From: CALMFT01 sp035333525
GTDB lineage: Bacteria; Patescibacteriota; Gracilibacteria; Absconditabacterales; Absconditicoccaceae
Direction: 5' to 3'
NCBI GenBank assembly: GCA_035333525.1
Contig: DAOQQF010000001.1
Span: 1 to 64,000 of the forward strand
Length of the DNA stretch: 64,000 nucleotides
This document shows positions 56,795 to 64,000 of this stretch, piece by piece; within the stretch, counting starts at the first letter, position 1, and every line of letters begins with the position of its first letter. The notes beneath the pieces were generated by a model that searched no databases, was not told the DNA's origin, and saw nothing but the letters and a program-made list of their open reading frames with translations. The translations under genes were made by a program, and so were the position numbers.

Positions 56795-57205
56795 ATGGAT
56801 ATCGTTATATGGATTGTTTGTATTGTCATAGGTATCGGAGTTGGTTACTTGATTTTCTATTTTCGTTATATGGATAGAAGCTTGGTTGATGACCTGAGAA
56901 AGACAATCGAAGAACAACAACAACATATTCAACACACTATGATCGATGCTAAGGAGTTCGAAGAACAAAACCGTATTCTCAAAACAAAAGTATCAGAATT
57001 ATTACTCAAAAATGATGATTTAACAAAGATAACGTCTGAACTATATCGTTACTATCATCGCATCAAAGAGTCACATCATAAAGCACTCGAACTTGTTGAT
57101 ATGCTCAAATCATTTGATAGTGAATTTGATGAAAAGATAAAGATAAACTGAGACATAAAACAAATCCCTATCAATATCTCTCATGACCAACCGAAAAGAT
57201 TTTAG
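56795..57205 (+). CDS. Membrane-anchored coiled-coil protein (136 aa)
   Basis: One N-terminal membrane helix (VIWIVCIVIGIGVGYLIFYF) is followed by about 90 residues of coiled coil (RKTIEEQQQHIQHTMIDAK; EEQNRILKTKVSELLLK). A polar tail is reached only by reading one UGA as glycine. The design is like small division or envelope scaffolds such as ZapG/YhcB, but no specific family motif is present. It follows ftsH by 42 bases and precedes atpG by 21. Confidence 0.65.
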
Positions 57206-57226
57206 ATTATTTATATAACTACTCTT

Positions 57227-58099
57227 ATGCCTAGCCTCAAAACTATTAAAACAAAAATTAAATCCACAGGAAATCTCAAAAAAATATCAAGAGCTCTCGA
57301 GATTATATCTACCATAAAACTCCAAAAAAACAAAGCTAAAGTAGAGGCAGCAAAACAGTATTTTTTAGATTTAACAAAACTTATTGCTCAGGTTTCATCT
57401 AAACTTTCACTGTTTGATACTCACCTATCATGAGTATCTTCCAAAGATCTAGTCATTGTAGTAAGTTCCGAAAAGTGACTATGCGGAGGTATTAATTCAA
57501 AAATTACCAAATTAGTCAGTCTACATTATGACCCTGATCATGTTGATGTTTTTGCCATAGGTAAAAAAGCTTATGAGTTTTGTAAAAGAACTGGATACAA
57601 TATCGTTGGATATCTTAATCTCAAAGATGAAGTTGCGCAAAAAGACATTACACCACTTTTGGTATTTTTAGAATGACAAGGTAAGCAGTATCAACATATT
57701 GATATTGTCTTTAATTACTTCCAAAGCATCCTTACACAAATCCCCTCTCAACTCAGACTATATCCTATGACTCAATCCCATATTATCGAGTTTTTACAAA
57801 CAATTGGCGCTCCTAAACTCGAACTAGAAAACTCCCATAAATCATTCAACTTGCTTGAACCCGATATCAGAACAGTCCAACTTGAACTTCAAAGACAAAT
57901 GAGAAATTACCTAATCACCGCGACAATACTCCAAAATAAAATTGCTGAACATGCAAGTCGTATGATTGCTATGAAAAATGCAAAAGACAACTGTACCAAA
58001 TTTATTGGATCGCTGACACTACAATTTAACAAACTCAGACAAGCTATCATTACCAAAGAAATATCAGAAATAACCGCTGCAAAAATAGCTATGGAGTAA
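57227..58099 (+). CDS. atpG: ATP synthase gamma subunit
   Basis: This 290-residue protein has the gamma N-terminus (LKTIKTKIKSTGNLKKISRA), VIVVSSEKGLCGGINSKI in the Rossmann-like middle and the conserved C-terminal helix EHASRMIAMKNAKDN, then NKLRQAIITKEISEI. It is the rotor shaft of F1. No other F-ATPase gene (atpA, D, E, F, B, C, H) is near, whereas they usually form one operon. They may lie elsewhere in the genome. TATAAC stands 7 bases before the ATG. Confidence 0.92.
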
Positions 58100-58214
58100 A
58101 ATACAAAAGATTAAAAGGATTATAATACGATAATCAGAAAAAGATCATAACAACAAAAATAAAAAAAAGAAGAAACAGCTTGAAATACATCAACAAAAAA
58201 GTATATTCCCAACT

Positions 58215-58257
58215 ACATTTGTTGTCCCAATCGTTGTGTATTACAACGAACAAATGT
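58215..58257. other. Double hairpin upstream of the tRNA cluster
   Basis: ACATTTGTT/AACAAATGT encloses a second perfect hairpin CGTTGT-GTATT-ACAACG. It stands between atpG and tRNA-Pro. It lacks a T run, so it is either a processing site for the tRNA precursor or the end of the atpG transcript. The rest of the 195-base gap is A-rich with no gene. Confidence 0.5.
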
Positions 58258-58294
58258 ACTTATAGAATAATCATAGCAATATTGAAGTATATTT

Positions 58295-58368
58295 CGGGAA
58301 CTAGCTCAGATGGCTAGAGCGCGCGGTTTGGGACCGCGAGGTCGCGAGTTCGAGTCCCGCGTTCCCGA
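58295..58368 (+). tRNA. tRNA-Pro (anticodon UGG)
   Basis: Acceptor CGGGAAC/GTTCCCG, anticodon stem CGCGG/CCGCG with loop TTTGGGA, discriminator A. The anticodon UGG reads CCN. The 3' CCA is not encoded (AATTT follows). Confidence 0.95.
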
Positions 58369-58388
58369 AATTTGTTCATTTTTTTTAT

Positions 58389-58465
<77 letters not shown>

Positions 58466-58482
58466 TTAGTATAATTGAAGTA

Positions 58483-58542
58483 TGGTTAGAGCGAGCCGAA
58501 GGATCGGCTAGGTCGATGGTTCAAGTCCATCTACGACCACCA
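58483..58542 (+). pseudogene. Broken tRNA-Ile copy with a replaced anticodon arm
   Basis: The sequence repeats the D-loop part (TGGTTAGAGCG) and the whole 3' half (AGGTCGATGGTTCAAGTCC to the encoded CCA) of the tRNA-Ile just upstream. The 5' acceptor strand is missing, and the anticodon arm is replaced by the perfect hairpin AGCCGA-AGGA-TCGGCT. It cannot form a normal tRNA. It probably arose from a tandem duplication followed by deletion and a small palindromic insertion. Confidence 0.7.
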
Positions 58543-58564
58543 TTAGTTTTACATCTATATTTAT

Positions 58565-58640
58565 GCCAGGGTAGCTCAGTTGGTAGAGCAGAGGCCTGAA
58601 AAGCCTTGTGTCGGCGGTTCGATCCCGCCCTTTGGCACCA
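58565..58640 (+). tRNA. tRNA-Phe (anticodon GAA)
   Basis: Acceptor GCCAGGG with a TTTGGC-type 3' strand, anticodon stem GAGGC/GCCTT and loop CTGAAAA, encoded CCA. The anticodon GAA reads UUU and UUC. Last gene of the plus-strand tRNA cluster. Confidence 0.93.
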
Positions 58641-58669
58641 TGAAATACTAATGCGTATATCATAAATTT

Positions 58670-58694
58670 CTACTACGAACTAGTAGTTTTTTTT
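58670..58694 (+). terminator. Rho-independent terminator of the tRNA cluster
   Basis: CTACTA-CGAAC-TAGTAG hairpin followed directly by eight T, 30 bases after tRNA-Phe. It also lies just beyond the stop of the convergent P-type ATPase. Confidence 0.8.
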
Positions 58695-58703
58695 ATCCTT
58701 TTT

Positions 58704-61205
58704 TTATCCTTTGATCCACCGCTTCCTCATTTCAAAAAATAAAAATCACGCCAATCAAAGTCATATACACAATACAATGTCTATAAATGATAAAGGTGCA
58801 AAACCAAAAAATCATCACCATGGTAAATAGATAACGATAAACTGCATTCAGAGCGCTATAAAAGCTGATCAAAATAAATATCGATTGGGCTTCAATTTCC
58901 AAGCGAATATCTGATGATCTCTAATAGAAAATAAAAGAAACATCTCATATACAATAGCAAAAAAAGTACTGATAGTTCTGGCTATAGCCAATCATTCAGT
59001 ATTCAGCTTATAGATAAATAATCCAATTCCTATAGAAGCAGAAATGATTGTAGAAATAAAAATATAAAACCATGAACCATCAAGAAGTCATTCTCTAGGG
59101 CTACGAGGAGGTTTTTTCATAACCATACCATTACTACTATCAAAACCCAATGCCAATGTAGGGATACTATCTGTTACTAAATTAATCCATAATATTTGAA
59201 TTGCGGTTAATGGAACCGGTAATCCAATCATAAAACAAAAAACAATTTTAAACAGTTCATCAAAGTTTACTGATAACATATATACAATGAATTTTTTGAT
59301 ATTATTATAAACTGTCCTACCATGTTCAATGGCACTCACAATAGTAGCAAAATTATCATCCAGGAGCACAATATCTGATGCGTCTTTGGTAACTTGAGTA
59401 CCAGTGATTCACATAGCGCATCCAATGTCGGCAGCCTTGAGAGCAGGAGCATCATTAACTCCATCTCATGTCATGAGCACATGTTCTCAATGTTCTTTTA
59501 GTCTATCACAAATAAGTACCTTTTGAACTGGTGTTGCTCTTGCGATAATCGTATATTCTTCTAAAAGTTCAGCAATATTAAGAGATTGTTCCAGTGTTTT
59601 TCATTCAATAGCCTTTCCTTTAATACCTATAGATGATGCGATAGCCTGAGCTGTTAATAACTGATCACCGGTGATCATAATAATACGAATACCTGCATCA
59701 TAACATGATCTAATAGCATTACTTACCTCCGCTCTTGGAGGATCAATCATTCATACAAGTCAAATAAAGATAAAATCGGTATGTTGAGTTGTATCTCTTC
59801 GTCATACTCATAATACCCTAATTGCATTGCGCGCATAATGATCATTCTGATTTAGAATCGAAGTACGTAAAGGATCAGAAATCTTGATAATGATACCATC
59901 AAGTATCATATGTGAACATAATGCTAATATCTGTTCTGGAGAACCTTTGAGATATTCTATAGAACCATGTTTTGTAATCATATATTTGGTATTGCTATCA
60001 AATGGTATTTCTCATGTTCTAGGTTTGAGAGTAATATTGAATGATTCAGTAAGCTCAAGTAATGCTATTTCAGTTGGATCTCATACATGTGGTAAGGCAG
60101 CATCATTGCAATGAGTAATGGCTTCACATAATAGTTGAAATCCATACACTCAATGTATATCTTCTGGTAAGGGTTGTCAAACTTGTAATGTAAAAGCATG
60201 TCAGCTTATCCATAAATCGGTAACAGTCATATGATTTTGCGTTAATGTTCACGTTTTATCAGTACAAATAACAGTGGTCATTCAAATTGATTCGATAGAT
60301 TTAAGTTTACGTATTAATGCATGACGACGATACATATTTTGCATTGCAAAAGCCAATGTAATAGTCACAACTGCGACTAATCATTCAGGGATACTACTCA
60401 CAGCAAGACTAATAATAATAAAAAAAAGATCATGCAGTGATAATCATTTATATAATCATAATCATAATATAATCAGAGATAATAAAGCAACTATTAATCA
60501 AATTTGTTTACTAAATTGAGTGAGTTTTTCTTGTAATGGGGTTTTTCATTCTTTTTGAGACTGCATCAAAGCAACCATTGCACCAAGCTGAGTATTGATT
60601 CATGTGTACTGAACTATACCAATTCATGATCACTGAATGATAGTGGTTCACGAAAAACATCGATCATGACGCTCTGCTAAAGGAGTGTTTTGGTTTGATA
60701 ATGTTGTAGCATTCTTGAGAGAAGGTAAACTTTCTCATGTTAATATAGACTCATTTACTCATAACATATTAGATTGTTTCAGAAGAAGATCTGCTCATAC
60801 AGCATCTCCAGCTTCCAAAAAAAGAAGATCTCATGGAACAAGTTCTGTAGAATCAATAAGTTGTTTTATACCATCTCTCAGTACTTTGACTTGTATAGTC
60901 GAACTTGTGAGTAATACCTCCATTCATTGTTCAGCTTTATATTCTTGATATATTCATAGAAGAGCATTGATTATAATGATTGCAAGGATAATCCATGCAT
61001 CAATAATTTCTCCCAATAAGAAACTTAATCACGAAGCTCCAAGTAAAATCCAAACAATAACATCTTTAAACTGATCGATAACGATACTTAAAAGGTGAAC
61101 ATGAGATTGGTGAGGAAGTATATTTGAACCATACACCAAACGCTGAGCTTGCACTTGCTCAGTAGTAAGTCAGTACTCAGTAGAATGTATATCTATCTGA
61201 TTCAT
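58704..61205 (-). CDS. P-type cation-transporting ATPase (type II, Ca2+-ATPase-like)
   Basis: This 833-residue ATPase has the N-terminal actuator with TGES, the M4 segment AVSSIPEGLVAVVTITLA, the phosphorylation motif CTDKTGTLT, the nucleotide-binding KGSPE, MTGDGVNDAPAL, and six C-terminal membrane helices (QILWINLVTDSIPTLALGF and so on, ending APLSFIDIVL). The PEGL motif in M4 and the general layout are those of SERCA/PMR-type Ca2+ (or Na+/K+) pumps. It exports cations at the cost of ATP. TATATT lies 5 bases before the ATG at 61205. It is followed upstream by the Na/Pi cotransporter on the same strand. Confidence 0.93.
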
Positions 61206-61238
61206 AGGTTAATATAATCAAAAATAAATATAATCTCA

Positions 61239-62789
61239 TTAATGTACTGCAATCTGTATATTATTTCATGCTTCCACAAGCGATTCTAGAGACCCATGAA
61301 TATGATCATGAATTTGAATCAACTCAATAACAGCTTCTGATACTGGCTTTCATGTATGGGTAAATAGTTGCATTTTGGACTCATCTCGTAATGCAAGTTG
61401 ACGTATTGCATCACTTGCTTGATCTCGATGATGAGCACGAATAAAAGCAATAATAGACTCTATCTGATGATACAGTTCTTGTAAATAAAGGCTTGTTTCA
61501 TTATCTTTCAAATCATATATCTTACCAAATGATTTCATCGTATCTTTGCAAAGTTTAAGAGCTTGCATTGTTTCTTGGAGATAATCAACAAGTTGTGAAT
61601 TATCCTGATGTTGAACAGCAAACTGAAAGAGTTTATCAAATTTTTTCTTTTGGGTATAATAGGTATCTTCAGAGTATGAGTGTGGATTCATAAATCGTTT
61701 ATCGATCAGATCAATATGTTGTAAATGTAGATTAGTAGTATCATGATATAGAATTTGTATAATAGTTTGTTTATCTAATGTAGGATCAATATGATCTATA
61801 CCTAGCGTCTCTTTCTGATTATTCGGTATTATTTTTTCCAATAATATAGCTATAGAGTTAATAAAAGGTATGTGTATTAATCAACCCACAGACTTAAATA
61901 AAAGAAAAAAGATAATCAGACCATTGACATTACTTTTGGTCAAGCCCATAAACCAAGGTTGGTTCGATCCAAATCATCGTACCGTAGTAATCAAGTTAGT
62001 AACAAAAGAAAATCACAATGCAAAGATACCACAAGTGACCATATTAAATAAAAAGTGACTTATAGCTACCTGCTTTTTGATCGATGATCACGATCCCAGT
62101 GCTACAAACATTGCGGTAGAAGTAGTACCAATATATGCTCACATAAGCACTGCTGCTGCCATAGGAAAAGGTATTATATTTTCAAATAATGCAGTCATTG
62201 TGATAATAGTCATTGCACTACTTGATTGAATAATAATTGTACCGATTAAACCAATCAGAATATATCGACCCCATCACATATGTACATACGAACTCAAATC
62301 AATAGCAGATCTTAGAAATTTAATACTATCTTTCATATGTTCTAATCCATAAAATACCAATCACAAACACATGAGACCTAAAAATAATTTGTGATATCTT
62401 TTGGAAAACATTGCTCATAATCATCCTATTGCTATCATGGGCATAATCAGTGAATCCATATCAAAACCAAGTCCAAATAATCAAATTAATGCTTCCATAA
62501 AAACTGATCCTATATTCATGCCAATAATCATGGCAACTGCATGATTCAGAGCTATAAGTCATCATCATACCAATGCCAAAATAATAAGAGATACGGCACT
62601 TGATGATTGTAATATATTTACTAATCCCATTCATAATATAATCGATTTAGTCTTGGTTCATGTCATAGACTCAATCCATTTTTGAAATTTTACTCCTCAT
62701 CATTTAGCTAGTCATTCTATTACATCAAGCGCATAAAGAAATAAAGCTATACCTCATAAAAACTGTCGTAGTGTAGATCGTGAAAACAT
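61239..62789 (-). CDS. Na+/phosphate cotransporter-like protein with PhoU-like domain
   Basis: This 516-residue protein has the inverted pair of family motifs, ILQSSSAVSLIILALV and IIQSSSAMTIITMTAL, each within membrane helices, and MNIGS and YIGTT after them. From about residue 320 a cytoplasmic all-helical part (KKKFDKLFQFAVQHQDNSQL, ALKLCKDTMKSFG) matches the PhoU-like domain fused to NptA/YjbB-type transporters. It should move phosphate with Na+. Most membrane glycines are UGA, so the standard code shows only the PhoU part. Confidence 0.9.
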
Positions 62790-62870
62790 AGTAAAAAAAG
62801 ATGAGATAAAAAAAGTATATAAAAAGTATACATAAAAATAAATATTTTGCAAAAAAACAAGATAAAAAAT

Positions 62871-62899
62871 TTGACATTAAGATTACAAAAGATTATAAT
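62871..62899 (+). promoter_or_regulatory. Consensus sigma-70 promoter giving a leaderless transcript
   Basis: TTGACA, exactly 17 bases, TATAAT, then only six bases to the ATG of the secreted protein gene. The expected start of transcription is at or beside the A of ATG, so no ribosome binding site can exist on the mRNA. Confidence 0.85.
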
Positions 62900-62905
62900 T
62901 CACGC

Positions 62906-64000
62906 ATGAATCTATATATGAATCGTTCAGTTTGGTCAAAAACGTGATATCTTTTGGTATGCATAATCATTGAATTGTGTTCTCACCAATTCATGGTTTT
63001 TTCTCAAGATGAAAGTTCTCAAGATGAAAGTATCAGTCCGATAAGTATAGATCAAATAGATCAAACACCTTCACCTTTAAGTATAGATCAAATAGATCAA
63101 AAACCTTCACCTTCAGTATCTTCGGAAACAACGACAGAAACAACGACAGAAATAGCAACTGATACGAACTATAATAAAGAAACTATCAGTAATTCATGAT
63201 CGTATCTTGATTCATGATCTCTGATACTTGAAACTCAAAATAACTGAATCAATGATAACACATGAGAGGATACTAGTAGTCACAATAGTGGCACAAATGA
63301 AATTATTACTCTGATCCAAGATACTAATACCATCACCAAAGATAATCAGAAAGAAGATAGTGATACCGAGTCAAAGAATACAACACACACTATACTGATA
63401 CAAGGCCATAATATGATGAAGGCATTTATAGATAGTGATACCTTGATTAATACTGTATCACCTGAAAATTATATAGTGTGATTTTATGATACAAAAAAAT
63501 CTCACACCCAATGACAAGAGTCCTATATAACACAATGAACCTATTATGAGTGAACCTATAACAACAATATAGAATCAAATCAGCATCAAGAGTGATTATA
63601 TCAGGAATGAAACACCATCTATGAATCAGAAGAGGACGATGATAGCGAGGAAGAGGATACGACCTACATAAATGATCCATCGTTCATTGAATTTTGATTT
63701 TGAGAACAAGGCAAACATCTAATCTTTTCTAAACCAGTACAAATTCAGGTACCGGTTATGATTGATGGTAATTACCAAATTTTGGTTCAGCATGAATGAG
63801 ACTCATATTATAATGAATTTGGCTTATCTATAGATCCTAATACAAACTGTAATGAAGACTGATCTACAACACTTCCAAGCAATAATATAAATTCAATATG
63901 ATGAGTAGTTACCTTTTATACCTGCGGAGCATCAACCTTTATTCTTAATCCCAATGGAACATGAGCAAATGATGCAGTAGTGTGGTTCAAAGGTGATGCT
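62906..64000 (+). CDS. Secreted protein, N-terminal part (runs off the right edge)
   Basis: The frame is open to the window end (365 codons so far). It has an N-terminal hydrophobic segment (GYLLVCIIIELCSHQFMVFS) as a signal peptide. A repetitive low-complexity region follows: SSQDE twice, a SIDQIDQ-x-PSP unit twice, and TTE repeats. Further on are acidic and Asn/Thr-rich parts, a beta-rich stretch (FSKPVQIQVPVMIDGNYQIL), and NPNGTGANDAVVWFKGDA at the edge. That last motif looks like the W-L-K-A-D lead-in of LamG/concanavalin-type adhesion domains. It is probably a second large surface protein alongside the 4264-residue one. Confidence 0.8.

Overview
The window is AT-rich bacterial DNA that can only be read with a non-standard code. 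In essentially every gene TGA is an in-frame glycine codon, and all gene ends are TAA or TAG. UGA-glycine falls on invariant positions: the EGCLS glycine of peptide deformylase, the P-loops of DnaX and FtsH, and the prepilin cleavage site. A second change is also visible. CGA, and at least once or twice CGG, sits where protein families have an invariant tryptophan: eight such positions in IleRS, the tryptophan of CutA, and those of GlyRS, HepT and the transglutaminase HxW motif. Real catalytic arginines use AGA, CGT or CGC. A tRNA-Arg with a GCG anticodon, which cannot read CGA, fits this. UGA=Gly together with CGA/CGG=Trp is the code reported for Candidatus Absconditabacteria (SR1, Candidate Phyla Radiation), so that lineage is the best guess; Gracilibacteria share only the UGA change. 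All translations below use this code. With the standard code the genes appear shattered.

Layout. 1-2.7 kb: end of an unknown gene, a probable attenuator, a large serine recombinase and tRNA-Leu. 2.8-11.5 kb (minus): a cell-envelope and replication run with a lytic-transglycosylase-like protein, a secreted cysteine-protein, def, a large transglutaminase-like protein, a DUF192 protein, dnaX, an FtsQ-like protein and a VirB2/TrbC-like pilin. 11.7-19.4 kb (plus): a decayed RelE-type toxin-antitoxin pair, glyS, a VIT-family transporter, a small gene, a beta-CASP metallo-beta-lactamase and a 906-residue coiled-coil protein, with two copies of a 114-bp MITE-like repeat. 19.4-20.8 kb (minus): cutA and folD. 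21.2-34.0 kb (minus): one uninterrupted gene for a 4264-residue secreted protein with FG-GAP/VCBS-like calcium-binding motifs.

34.4-38.2 kb (plus): ileS carrying a Nudix insertion. 38.2-50 kb (mostly minus): small genes, a frameshifted YdjC-type deacetylase, trpS, a HepT/MntA pair, a UvrD remnant, a DsbA-like protein, miaA, a HicB remnant, rnc, tsaD, a CPBP protease, tRNA-Arg, a membrane protein and an RlmD/TrmA-type methyltransferase. 50-58.7 kb (plus): glyA, a HAD-like protein, a helical protein, holA, a pilin-like protein, rnpA, ftsH, a membrane coiled-coil protein, atpG and a tRNA cluster (Pro, Ile, a broken Ile copy, Phe). 58.7-62.8 kb (minus): a P-type cation ATPase and a Na/Pi cotransporter. 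The window ends inside a secreted gene that has a textbook promoter placed so that its mRNA should be leaderless.

Together this is a reduced genome: information processing, a few ion transporters, minimal one-carbon/glycine metabolism (glyA, folD, glyS) and a heavy investment in secreted or surface proteins, pili and peptidoglycan-active enzymes. That would suit an episymbiont or predator living on other cells. Several broken toxin-antitoxin genes, truncated genes and dispersed palindromic repeats show ongoing decay.
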